This document shows, piece by piece, positions 1 through 10,970 of a stretch of 64,000 nucleotides of DNA. Numbering within the stretch: position 1 is the stretch's first letter; every line of letters starts with the position of its first letter. Origin of the DNA: Choanephora cucurbitarum (taxonomy: Eukaryota; Mucoromycota; Mucoromycetes; Mucorales; Choanephoraceae); NCBI GenBank assembly GCA_025331435.1, contig JAIWNI010000004.1, forward strand, positions 186,001 through 250,000, written 5' to 3'. Below the pieces are notes generated by a model. The model ran no database searches. It worked only from the letters and a program-made list of their open reading frames with translations, and had not been told where the DNA came from. Both the position numbers and the translations under genes were made by a program.

Positions 1-759
1 TCATGTTGCCCATAGGACTACCATACTTCCTCGCTAGGCCAAAATCTGCTACTTTGATTTCACCACGGTTGTTCAGCAAAAGATTACTGGTCTTCAAATC
101 ACGATGAATGTACCAATTATCATGCATTAGAGCAACTGCAGACAATAGCTGAAGCATCAAAGTCTTAGTTTCTGATAACAGGAAGGGCTGTCTCATATCT
201 TGCATCAAGCCTTTCAAGTCGTGTTCAATAAAGTCCATGACAATAAAGACTCTAATGAAGTTGATCAGCTCAAGTCTTTCTTTTTCCATATTATATCAGT
301 CACTTACTGATCCATGTGGTTACCCATCACAATCTCTCTGACGTTGACAATGTTGGGATGTTTTATGGTCATTAAAGCATGAATCTCACGTAAACTAGTG
401 ACAGGGAAACCACCTTTTTCGGGTATCAACTTAAGCTTCTTTAACGCGACCACTTCGTCTGTCTCCTTGTCTCGTGCACGGAACACGATACCGTAAGATC
501 CTTCTTCTATATGGTTTAACCTTTCATAAGTGTCTACATGTCTACATTGTCGCAGGTATGGGTAGTATGACTGAGATTTTGGTGCTCTTAGTATTTTTGG
601 AACAGAAGATATTTCTGAAGGTGCTTCGGAAGCAGTAGCAGTGGTAACGACATGACTTTTGCTCTTTTTCTGCTTCTTTTCGTATCTTTTTTTCTCTTGC
701 TTTTTAGTGTCTTCTTCTTCTTCAACAGCCCATCGTGATTTCTTTATGATGTCTGACAT
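1..759 (-). CDS. CDK11/PITSLRE-type cyclin-dependent kinase, 3' end cut by window
   Basis: This is the N-terminal half of a Ser/Thr protein kinase of the CDK11 (PITSLRE, CDC2L) group, nuclear kinases tied to transcription and pre-mRNA splicing. Exon 1 (308-759) encodes a charged Lys/Glu-rich N-terminus of about 75 residues. The kinase domain follows: glycine loop [11 protein letters not shown], catalytic lysine in VALKKLKL, and PVTSLREI, the CDK11 version of the PSTAIRE helix. A 56-nt intron (252-307, GTAAGT...TTAG) precedes exon 2 (1-251). Exon 2 continues with [15 protein letters not shown], the [10 protein letters not shown] catalytic loop and VADFGLA, then leaves the window. The ATG at 759 lies only 52 bp below the ALG11 stop on the same strand, so its promoter must overlap the ALG11 3' region. 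The CDK family is certain; CDK11 rather than CDK10 is my reading of the helix and HDLKGLM motifs. Confidence 0.9.
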
Positions 760-811
760 GTTTGTGCTTAAATAAAAATGAAAAAGACGATTTAAAAGTG
801 AGATTTTATTA

Positions 812-2620
812 TCAAGTCAGAAAAGAACGAAGGCTGTATAACAGATCAGAACTAAAGGCCTCTTCGGAAAACTTATCAGAGGCAGATGCTCTTGCATTAC
901 TAGCCATCTGGTGGTATTCATCTTGGCTCAAAGATAGAGCAGTATGAAGACAGTGAGCAAAACTATCTTCTGAATCAGCCAAATAGCCTGTTGGTCTACC
1001 GTCGTATTCTGTTACAATGTCCAATTTGGGTCCACCTGATTTATGAGCCACAGGAATCAGTCCTGCTGCCATATACTCAACTACGCCTATACCAAAATGT
1101 TCATTCCACATAGTGTGGATACCTATCTTAGCCATACCCAGAGTAGACACGAGTAAATCATAAGGTGCATTGATTTCAAATCGAACATGGTCCTGAGCAA
1201 CGAATCAATATAAACATTGTCTATAAAGGTTTCCTCCTTTTCATCTCTTACTTGGATTTTTAGTTCATTAGCTTCTTGACGAAGTCTATCAATTCGCTGA
1301 GCATCACCATCGTTTCTAGAACTACCGATCAGTACAAGTTCAACTCCTCTTGACTTCCATTCGGGATATGTCTGAAACAATCTAGCTAAGGACTTAAGTT
1401 GAAGCGAATGATCTTTTTCAGGTCTGAACTGAGCGACACTGACAATCATCGGCTTTCGTCCATGAAGTGGTAGCTGACTCATTCGTTCGGTATCACATGG
1501 CGGATAGACAATGGCTGCCTTAGTGTGCCATAATTGATCAATATGTCCCTTTGTCCAAGTTGAATTGACGATGACTGTTTGAGCAAAAGATCCACAAAAA
1601 CCATAGATCTTGGCAAACAAACGATAATAACTAAAGCAAAAAACCAAGTGTGTAAATAGATTATAGTCTTTTTGCTCTTGTCACTAAATGAATCAACATA
1701 CATAAGTTTTCCTGTACTCCATACAGGATTTGAAGCCAGTTTAGCAGCGTTATTGTGAGCTTCTCTTCTTTCATAAACTCGATTTACCATATCTGAGCTA
1801 ATGATAGGATAATGTGTATAAGTGGCGATTTTTGCGTTTGTGAAATAATGCACCAGGGGATAAGTAAAGGCATAGCCCATCGTATCTATTTAGACACAGA
1901 AATCATTAAAGTCTTCAATTTGAGTGCTATGTAAACTCGATATTACCGAAAAAGATGTCGGGAACTAATTTGCTGATAGCTTCATATCCGACAATAATGG
2001 AAGCCAAGCTTTGAAGAATCAAAGTGAATCGAGGGTATCTATTTCAAACATTTTTAGAACAAAGATTGAGTGCTGTTTTACATCTGTCCTTTACCGAGAA
2101 TCTTCTACAAGATAACGCTTCTTTAAATAGATGAAAGCAAGACGATTGGGATTCATTTCGATATTGAAACTATTCTGTTAATAGCACAAGATAGTCAGCA
2201 TCCAATTGTCGATTTGTCTCTTATAGTTTCTGACCTTGACTTTGTTGATGATTTGCTGCTTAGTTGCATCTAAATCACCTGTATAGATTGCACAAATAGC
2301 TTGAGGGAATTCTTTCTGAATATCACGAATAGCTGTCCAAAGTACACGCTCGCCACCTCCACCAGCATTACTGGTAAATGAAAAGACAAGGATTAAAACA
2401 AGTACTTATCGAAGGAGAATACTCTTTGGGCATACCAATAAGGGTGAAAGAAACCCAAAAAGACAGGGTTTTCAATTTGACTGGTATCAGGTCCAAGTTC
2501 GTGCAAGAGTTGTACTCGAGTTTCTTCAGCTAGGCTTTTTATTTTCAGTTTGAAGAAAGACACACTTAGCCATACGACAGCTGTGAGAACTGCTATGGAC
2601 ATACACAGAAACAATATCAT
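812..2620 (-). CDS. ALG11: ALG11 alpha-1,2-mannosyltransferase (GT4), dolichol-linked oligosaccharide synthesis
   Basis: GDP-Man:Man3GlcNAc2-PP-dolichol alpha-1,2-mannosyltransferase, which adds two mannoses on the cytosolic face of the ER during N-glycan precursor assembly. Seven exons on the minus strand join in frame: 2436-2620, 2235-2370, 2095-2174, 1947-2038, 1702-1885, 1252-1630 and 812-1193. The first exon carries an N-terminal hydrophobic membrane segment. Joining exons 1 and 2 gives the ALG11 hallmark FFHPYCNAGGGGERVLW. Later landmarks are DTMGYAFTYPL, the HYPIISSDM stretch, VNSTWTKGHI, SVAQFRPEKDH, and the GT4 donor-site region HTMWNEHFGIGVVEYMAAG followed by GGPKLDIV. Length and motif order fit the family and all junctions use GT-AG. 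It lies tail to head with the CDK11-like gene and head to head with the gene at 3173. Confidence 0.93.
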
Positions 2621-3172
2621 GTCTATTGCGTATGATGAATATATAAGCGTCTTTATATAAAATGAAAGAAAGAAAGGACAAAATTAGAACGCGTTAAACT
2701 CAAATTAAAGCACCCTTTTTTAGGAATCGACGTTACACAGTTCTGTTCAAGTCTAAATTAAATAAATCAATGCCTTGCCTGAAAGTGTAGCAAAAAGAAA
2801 ACAAAAAAAAGGAAAAAGCAACAGATAAGAATCTTTAGGTCATAAGCACACTCTTTCTCTACATACATAATCATTGAGTTATCTAGAATGTATGAACATA
2901 AGCTTGTCTTTTATGTGAAAAATGCAACAATAAGTTAAACAGATGCATAAATACATACGCATGCATCAGTAGGTAAATGCAAGCTTTTAAGAGACAAACT
3001 TCAATACATACAAATATGTTCGACTTGAGTTCTCTTTCTCGTGTAATTTACGTCTCCATGTCTTGCATGAATGCTTTCTTTTTAGGACCGTCTAAGCCAC
3101 ATGGCATTCTTATCCTTCGAAAATTATTTGCCTTGCTTTTTTTTTCTTAATAATTAACTAATTCGCTTCATT
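2621..3172. promoter_or_regulatory. Divergent promoter region between ALG11 and the U3-snoRNP-like gene
   Basis: A 552-bp AT-rich stretch without a supportable ORF separates two divergently transcribed start codons (2620 minus, 3173 plus). It must hold both 5' UTRs and promoters. A pyrimidine/T-rich tract lies immediately upstream of the plus-strand start. No specific factor site can be named from sequence alone. Confidence 0.5.
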
Positions 3173-3935
3173 ATGCCAAAGATCGTTTTTGACGAGGACG
3201 CTGAGATTATTGTACCTGAATCGACAAAGAAAATTGTCAACAACAAAGACTTGTATGACGAGGAGTCTTCTGATGATGAGGCTCCCGAAGCCATTTCAGC
3301 TTCTACAGCCAAACAAAACTTATTATCTAAGAAACAAGCACAAAAAGAAGCTGCAGTCAAGTAAGAGAAATGTAACTTAATACAAGAAAAAAATACTAAT
3401 TGCTTCACGCATTAGAGCTGCTGCTGCTGATAAAGAAAAGCGTAGACAAAGAGACCAACTTTTAAAGACACAAAAAGAAGGCAGTAAAAGACAGCAAAAG
3501 GAATTAGAAAAAAAGACAAAGAAGAAGAAAAATGAAACTGAAGAAAAGGAAGAGGAAGAAGAAGAGGAAGAAGAACAGCCAGATAACTTACTGCCCGAGG
3601 ATTTGCTGCAACAAGCTTTGGCTGAACAAGAGCAAGAGCAGCAAGATGCCAAGCGAAAGAGACACATGACAGCAGAGGATTTAGAGAAAATCATAGCTGA
3701 GCAAGAAAGGGAAGAAAGAGAGAGAGCTAAGAAAAGAAAGGCAAACCAAGCAAGAAGTGTGGGCGAGTATACAGTCAAAGTTCTCAATCAGCGACCCAAG
3801 TTACAAAAGTCTGACAAGGCTATTTTGAATACACGCAAACAAGTGCTGCATCGTAAATCAGTACATAGAAAAGATGCTGTTGTGAATATTAGTAGTGGTA
3901 GAGATGGTGCTGCTTTAGTGTTTCGTCGTAAATAA
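3173..3935 (+). CDS. Probable U3 snoRNA-associated protein (Bud21/UTP16-like), nucleolar
   Basis: Two exons, 3173-3360 and 3416-3935, join across a 55-nt intron with a textbook TACTAAT branch site to give a protein of about 235 aa. It has an acidic N-terminus (MPKIVFDEDAEI, then DEESSDDEAPE), a long charged Lys/Glu central region likely to be coiled coil, and a basic C-terminus around YTVKVLNQRPKLQKSDKAIL ending DGAALVFRRK. This composition and tail resemble the Bud21/Utp16 family of the small-subunit processome. That assignment is from memory of the family and is moderate only; a generic nucleolar coiled-coil protein is the alternative. The real start is favoured by its position after a pyrimidine tract and by the in-frame splice. 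Confidence 0.6.
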
Positions 3936-5190
3936 ACCATTGATTCATCGGATTTGCAACATTTCATGGCAGCCTGCCTATGAATATTCGAAGGCTCATC
4001 TAAACACATTACAGTTAGCGTATAGCCTTAGTTGTCAAATCCTACGACAGACACATAGCCATTGACGGTTGATCACATTTTTAAACAATGAGATTATAGC
4101 AAAGTTTGTTCGGATTGAAAATTAAGAAAAAAGAAAGCTTTAGCAATCAGTAAAATCAAACATATCTTCTCTTTGTACCTTATGCAAATCATGCATTACC
4201 TAATATTTTTAATTTTTTTCTTGCACATAAACCAAACTTAAGGGTTAATGACATTTTATTTTGTTGAGGAAGAGAGTAACGTCAATAATTATGTAGCCTT
4301 TACACAGCTCTATATAGGTATGGAAAAGTCCATTTATTCAAAGAGAACGCTTATGCCAGAATGAATGAATCAGCATCGTTTGAATATAACTTACTGATTT
4401 CAATACAAATGATACTGACTTTCTATGCTACGATTAAAGTTTTTTCCCCTGAATGTCAAAAATTTAAACAGTCCCAGATGACTTGTAAGAAAAAAATTTT
4501 CTACAAGCTATAAATAGCAGTAGTTGTCTTCCTTTTATTTTTTTTTTCTATTCTTTTTTTTTTATCAACAATGGTTTAAGGTAAAGTGTCTTTGTATTAC
4601 TGCATATATGTGTGTATACAAGTCCAATTGTGTGATGAATTAAGCTGGCACCAGTCCGAAATTTCGTGATGGAGACCATAAACTAGGATGTTATATACGC
4701 AAAACATCCCTGATACTCTTTGGATTTATATAACACAATATATGTTCATTTCTTATGTGCTTCGTTATACTAAAACATCCTCTTTATAGATTCAATCTGA
4801 TTCTTTTGTTGGCTTTTACTTCGTTTATTTATTGAATAAAAATCATTTCTAAAAAAAAGTATACTCTTGACTTTGTTCATCTGCTTAATCAAGCATATTG
4901 TAGCGTCTCGTTTCATAGTAAAACACTGTTCTCGAGCAACAAGTGTAAACAGGTTCTGCTAGATCCCCCTGGGATTAAAACAACGCCTTGACCAAATTTC
5001 TTTTCTCAACAAAGTGATGTTTAACCAAAAATGAGATGTGCACCTCATTTTAATCACAGAAGAATGCTCATTCGACTACTTAAGATAATTGTATCACTCG
5101 TATTCATTTCTCATTCTCCCTTTCTTCTTTCTTCTTTCTCTTCTTTCTTCTTTACACTGCCAGTTACATCTATTTCCTCTGTTTTTGTTT
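3936..5190. other. Intergenic region, no gene seen
   Basis: About 1.25 kb of AT-rich DNA with homopolymer T and A runs between two plus-strand genes. No ORF with recognisable protein character, no tRNA-like B box and no inverted repeat stood out. The last 100 bases are strongly pyrimidine-rich (CTTT/TTCT repeats), consistent with the 5' leader of the downstream gene. Confidence 0.5.
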
Positions 5191-6525
5191 ATGTCTCCAA
5201 CAAGTATTGCTGACGATACCACACAATGTCCGGCAGCACCAAACGAGAAACTTTACAAAGCAACCCAGCGAGCCAACGATCTGTTTGAGCGTCATCAGTA
5301 TGCAGAAGCTATTCTCGAATACACTAGAATACTCCAGACACCGAGAGAGCTCAATGAAGATAATGCTACAGGATATGCCGCATTGATTTTATCCAACCGA
5401 AGTGCAAGCTATCTAAAAATATTCGATTATGAAAATGCAAGACTGGATGCTTTAAAAGCCACCGAACTTGCACCTAAATGGGCCAAGGTATTAAAAACGG
5501 GCATATACATACACACAAAGAAGGGAGGAAGGATCTTGGACTTAAATCTGCTATAGGCACATTTCCGATATGGTGAGTCACTTTTAAAGTTTGACAAGTT
5601 TGATCAGGCTATAGATGCCTTCAAAACGGCTGCAAGTCTTGAAGAACCGACGAAGGCAAAAGAGATATTGAAATATGTCTCCAAAGCATTAATAGACCGC
5701 GACAACCATTCGATGGGAATCAGAATAGTCCAGCTTACATCAGGGAAAGACATTGCGTTAGAGAAAAGTGTCTTAAATCCCATTCAATCCAAACTAAATG
5801 AGCTTGCAGCACATATGAAGAACATCATCCATATTATTGTAGATAGTAAAACCAAAAACTGTATACTTGTAGATGCGGTAATGACTTAAAGGAAGTAAGC
5901 ATACCCGGGTTACTGATACTTCTTCAAGTGCTGGGATATAGACAGTATATTAAAATATGTAGACGAACATGGTTATACAGTTGTTGCCACTGTAGTGACA
6001 CATTATCATTTTGATCACATCGGAGGCTCTCCTCCACCACCTTATGATACGCTACCTATTAAGATTTCAGGGCTTTCTACACTCCTAAAGCGAATGCCTC
6101 ATATCAAAGCCTATATTCACCCATCCGACATACCTTATCTTCAACAAACAAATCCTCACATACAAGCTAATCGACTCGTGCCTTCTAATACAGATCTTAC
6201 TGATCACTTAACAATAGGTCATGTTCATATAGAATTTATTCATACACCTGGACATACTCCAGGCTCACAAGCCTTACTTGTTAACAAATCAAGGCTTTTA
6301 GTAGGTGATACCCTTCTGTGTCAAGGACATTGTGGGCGAACCGATTTGCCTGGAGGAGATAGAAAAGCGATGGAAAACACTTTGAGACACGTTCTTGGCT
6401 CCTTGGATGATCGTATTATTGTGTATCCAGGTCATGATTATGGAACTACCTGGTCTACCATTGGTATAGAGCGAGAAAATGGTTGTCTTGGTGAGGACCT
6501 TGTAGGGTTTGGCATGGTCGTGTAA
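5191..6525 (+). CDS. TPR repeat plus metallo-beta-lactamase (glyoxalase II-like) fusion protein
   Basis: Three exons (5191-5487, 5557-5877, 5929-6525) join in frame to about 404 aa. The N-terminal part shows tetratricopeptide features: KLYKATQRANDLFERHQYAEAILEY, NRSASYLKIFDYENARLDALKATEL and YGESLLKFDKFDQAIDAFKTAASLE. The C-terminal half is a metallo-beta-lactamase hydrolase. It has THYHFDHIGG (HxHxDH), HTPGHTPGS, GDTLL and PGHDYG, so all the usual metal ligands are present. CGRTDLPGG resembles the glyoxalase II/persulfide dioxygenase branch, so the likely chemistry is thioester or related hydrolysis, but the substrate is unknown. An insertion of about 45 residues follows HIGG. The first in-frame ATG (5191) was chosen; the upstream open frame lacks an ATG and is pyrimidine-rich UTR. 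Confidence 0.82.
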
Positions 6526-6660
6526 CCCCCGTAGCTCCTTTATCAAAGCCACCTAAATTGGTGTGTTTTTTTCGGACTAAAAAAAATAAAATAAACTAAG
6601 AATTTTTGCTTTTTTGTCTCTTTCTTTCTCTTTTAAAGCAAGCGAAACAGAATATACAAA

Positions 6661-8194
6661 ATGTCCTCCGCTCAACCAGCTGATAGCACTGACGAAAATG
6701 TCGAAATCTGGAAGATGAAGAAGTTGATCAAAAACCTCGAGATGGCCAGAGGGTAAATAACAGTTGAACGAACACTAGAAACAAGAATTTGCATATAAAC
6801 ATTTTCCTGTTTTTGTTTAGTAACGGTACTTCTATGATTTCTCTTGTAATTCGTAAGTATACATTGCAGAAAAACAAAGTTAGAAATTCAAAAAATTAAC
6901 AAATCATATAAGCTCCCAAGGATCAAATTTCTCGTGTCGTCAAAATGTTGGCTGATGAATATGGTACTGCTTCCAACATCAAGTCTCGTGTCAACCGTCT
7001 TTCCGTCTTGTCTGCCATTACTTCTACTCAACAACGTTTGAAGTTATACACCAGAGGTTTGTCATTTATCTGCGTTTTATGAAGAGAAACAACTCAAGAT
7101 TGATCTATTTTCTCTTGTTGCTAATTATAGTACCTGACAATGGTTTGGTTGTCTACTGTGGTACTATCATCACTGACGAAGGTAAAGAAAAGAAGGTCAA
7201 CATTGACTTTGAGCCCCACAAGCCCATCAACACCTCTCTTTACTTGTGTGACAACAAGTTCCATGTCGAGCCTTTGGCTGAATTGCTGGATAACGATGCT
7301 AAGTTTGGTTTCATCGTTATGGATGGTAACGGTACACTCTTTGGTACTGTTAGTGGTAACGTACGCGATGTTATTCACAAGTTATCTGTTGATTTGCCCA
7401 AAAAGCACGGTCGTGGTGGTCAATCCGCTCTTCGTTTCTCTCGTCTTCGTGAAGAAAAGAGACACAACTATGTCCGTAAGATTGCTGAACTGGCTGTTCA
7501 ACTCTTCATCACTAATGACAAGGTAAACTGTGCTGGTCTTGTATTGGCTGGTTCTGCTGATTTCAAGACTGAATTGTCTCAATCAGACCTCTTCGATCCT
7601 CGTCTCCGTGCCAAGATCGTGAAGATTGTGGATGTTTCTTACGGTGGTGAAAACGGTTTCAACCAAGCTATTGAATTATCTGCTGAAGCACTTTCAAACG
7701 TCAAGTTCATCCAAGAAAAGCGTTTGATCAACGACTACTTTAGTGAAATCTCTCAAGATACTGGTAAGTACTGTTTTGGTATCGACGATACCTTAAAGGC
7801 TCTTGAAATGGGTGCTGTCGAGACTTTGATTGTTTGGGAAAACCTCGCTGCCAACCGCTACACCCTCCGTGATGCTTCTGGTACCGAAGTCATTGTCTAC
7901 CCCAATCCTGAAGAAGAAAAGACCAAGTCTTTCATGACCGATAACAGTGCTGACGCTACACCCAACTCCGAAATGGAAGTCATTGAAGTGATGCCCTTGT
8001 TAGAATGGTTCACACTCAAGTATAAGGATTTCGGTGCTGCTCTCGAAATTATTACCGATCGTTCTCAAGAAGGTTCTCAATTCGTCAGAGGTTTTGGTGG
8101 TATTGGTGGTATCCTCAGATACCGTGTCAACTTTGAACAACTCAACTATGACTCTGATGAATTCATTTCTGACGATGACGAAGAATACATCTAG
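6661..8194 (+). CDS. SUP45: Eukaryotic peptide chain release factor 1 (eRF1/Sup45)
   Basis: Class I translation termination factor that recognises all three stop codons and triggers peptidyl-tRNA hydrolysis with eRF3. Exons 6661-6752, 6821-6852, 6913-7056 and 7131-8194 join in frame. The N domain carries TASNIKS and YLCDNKF (the YxCxxxF motif), both used in stop-codon recognition. The M domain carries [13 protein letters not shown] with the catalytic GGQ. The C domain ends in an acidic tail ([14 protein letters not shown]) that contacts eRF3. Length of about 443 aa matches the family. The gene starts only 135 bp after the upstream stop. Confidence 0.98.
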
Positions 8195-8479
8195 ATTTTA
8201 TAACTTTGCAAAGTTGATCCCTCTGTTTTTTGGATTGTTTCTTAATTTCCCTTCCCTCTTTTTTTCCCTGTCTAACTTGGTTCCTCCTTGCATGCTCCCT
8301 ACTCCACCCTCTTTTTTTTTTCATTTATAGTTTTTTATGTATGCAGTACAAGCAGAGTTTTGAGTGCGTACATAGAAAAAAAGAAAAAGATTTGTAATAA
8401 AGTGTATTATTTATCTAATTTAATGCCTGGCTTAATAGTAATATCTGTACAAATTCTATTATGCAACCAACGTTTAGTG

Positions 8480-10510
8480 TTATGATATCAAAGCAAGCGA
8501 AAAAAAACAAACCTTCTCATTTTTATGCTCAAATTCTTTTTCTAGTGCAAGTGCTTTCTGGTTTTGGCGATATAGCAAATAACTAGTTAGAGCAGAAAAT
8601 ATAGCACCCAAGAGAGCAGTGCAAAGATTGAATATATGCCCAAAATCTATTATATCCCAATTAGCAAACATACTCATCCGTTTCAATTAAGCTAGCAGTC
8701 TTACAATAATTAGGAGCATGATTGAGTGGATATAGATAGGAGGCAACAACGCTTCCTGAATTTCCTATCATAATAACCACTGCTACTGCAATAACCCGGA
8801 TTTCTAGCCTTGGAAAGTTTATAGCAGACCATCCCAGATTGCCAGGTGCTATATGGAAATCTCTGTTTATCCTTTTTACTATTCTCAACGCTCTTTGTGC
8901 TTACTTTGAATACCCATGCCTATAGGAATAACAAACAAACAAGCATAGCGAGCTATTATAAATGATTTAGAGTCAATGACAGGTTTTCTTCAAAACTAAG
9001 AACATTTCGATTAAAAAAAAAGAGGGAAAATGACATACCCCATCGCCCTTGAACAAAAAGGAGCAGCATATATCCAAAACTGGCAATTAAGAAGCCTATG
9101 CTCATTATCATACCACGCTTGTTTTGATATTTATCGATCATCAAACCTCCTGCGATAACTGCCAATGTTGCAGCAAGGCTGGGAGGTGCGGTAAGTAGCT
9201 GAGTAGTCAAGACAGGGAATCCAAATCCATCAATGATAGTCGGCAAAAACACTTGATAGCTGACCAGATTGACCACATTCATGAAAAGAACAACTGAGAA
9301 TAAGCAGGTCTTCCAATCGATAGCTGCTTTAATTAATGTTCTGAATGACATTCTAGCATGGTGACTGTCTCTTTGTGTATGTACGCATTCTCTGTGCAAT
9401 GCTTTTTGTGCAGGTGTTAGCCATGTTACTGTGTTGATGTTCTCAAACAAATAAAAGTAAGAAATAACACTCAGACAGATGGTTGGAACACCTTCAATTA
9501 TAAAAAGATATTGCCAGCCATGTAGTCCTCTAACTCCCTCCAAAAACGCAGTACCATAAGCAATTGGGCCAGAGACAATGCCTGAGAGTGTAGCCATTGA
9601 GAATAATACGGCAACTCTAATTCCAAACTCACCAGGGCGATATGCTTGAGACATCATATAAAGAATACCAGGAACATACCCACTTTCAGCCGCACTTACC
9701 ATGATCAACAATGATGGCGTAAGTATCCAGCACGCGTATACATAAAACAAATAACTTACCCGAGTAGTAGTCTGCAAATCAACAGGCTCTGAAAGTTACT
9801 TGAAAAGGCCATACATAATGTTATTACACCCCATACAAGCATAATGAATGATAGCCATGTACGTGGATTAGATCGCTTTAGTATGATGTTTGAAGGCACT
9901 TCAAACATGATCTTTTCGAAATCATAACAATGTATTTTAGGCAATTGTATAGCAGGATTAGTATCAAGCTGATACAACACTTACATAGGTGATATAGAAA
10001 GCCGAAATGACGCTACTCAATTGTGCCGGTGTTAACTAGAATGAAGAGAAATTAAAGGCTTTGTTTTCAACCTGTAGCTCGTGTTCTTCTGACTTACATG
10101 TAAATCACTATGTATTCCACCTAAACTGCATAAATATACCGGTATGTGTGTCAATCTTTTTTTTTGGCAAGTATATTGAATTAGAAAAAGAAAAAAGAAA
10201 TGACTTACGTCGCACTACCGATGTTTGCACGATCAAGAAAATCCATGAAATAGAAAACACAAAACAAAGGCATGATGTGTAAATCTATAGTTCGAGTGAT
10301 TGTTTTCATTGCTGCTTCTTTGTCTGAGAAGGTGGCTGTTAGTTCATGATCACTGAAAGAATGCTTTTCTTGAATTTCTTGTGTGATATCCAAAAAATCA
10401 TGATAGTCTTCTTTTAAGAAATTATTAGCCACAAACGTCTTTGAAGTTGAGGTTGTATTGATTAGACCAAGGCTTTTATCAAACTCAGTGAGATTGACTT
10501 TTTCTAACAT
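8480..10510 (-). CDS. MFS transporter, anion:cation symporter (Dal5/Tna1-like) family
   Basis: Plasma-membrane major facilitator of the fungal allantoate/nicotinate-type permease family, read as about eight exons on the minus strand. Exon 1 (10209-10510) ends with FMDFLDRANIG, the family's conserved TM1 stretch. A tiny second exon and the following one supply LGGIHSDLHLTPAQLSSVISAFYITY. Then come MFEVPSNIILKR, the RLLLGAAESGYVPGILYMMSQAY motif, TM segments through LMIDKYQNKRGMI, and the C-terminal half with IPIGMGIQTPGNLGWSAINF and MIGNSGSVVASYLYP. The C-terminal 8480-8690 exon is less conserved and its stop is less certain. The substrate cannot be read from sequence; small organic anions or vitamins are typical. 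Confidence 0.85.
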
Positions 10511-10970
10511 TGAGTGTAGAAGAGTTCTTTCATAAAAAAAAAATTAGAACAATAGAAAGAGAGTGAAAAAAGGAGAAGTAAACAGGTTTGATTGCGTCTC
10601 ACTTTTATATAAAGTTTTAGCTTTTTGCATTCAAATACATGGCTAAGGCAAAAATTCTCTATGTACGCTGTATATATGCACGAAAGTAGAAAACAATAAT
10701 AAGTAAAAGGTCAAAAATCAAATTTCGACTTAGCAGACAAGCATTTTGAGCTACAATGCATAATTTGCTCCTGTGTATGCGTGCGGGGAGAGGGGTATGT
10801 TTGGTAGTAAAACATTATTTTGTGTGTTATGATAGCAATACTCTTTTTATTCCAGAAAAAAAGGAGAAGGAAGGGGGTATTAGTAGATTAAGGATACATA
10901 AAGCTAATGTTTAAATATAGTGATAATTTTAAAAAAAATGAACAAGAGAATCTATAGGATGATGACAAGC
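10511..10970. other. Intergenic region between two minus-strand transporters
   Basis: 460 bp of AT-rich DNA serving as promoter for the MFS gene and 3' flank of the APC transporter gene. No ORF or structured repeat is evident. Confidence 0.45.

Noticed and set aside
5089..5190. Hydrophobic in-frame stretch upstream of the TPR-MBL start as a signal peptide
   Set aside because: It has no ATG and is a CTT-rich leader; the first in-frame ATG is at 5191.
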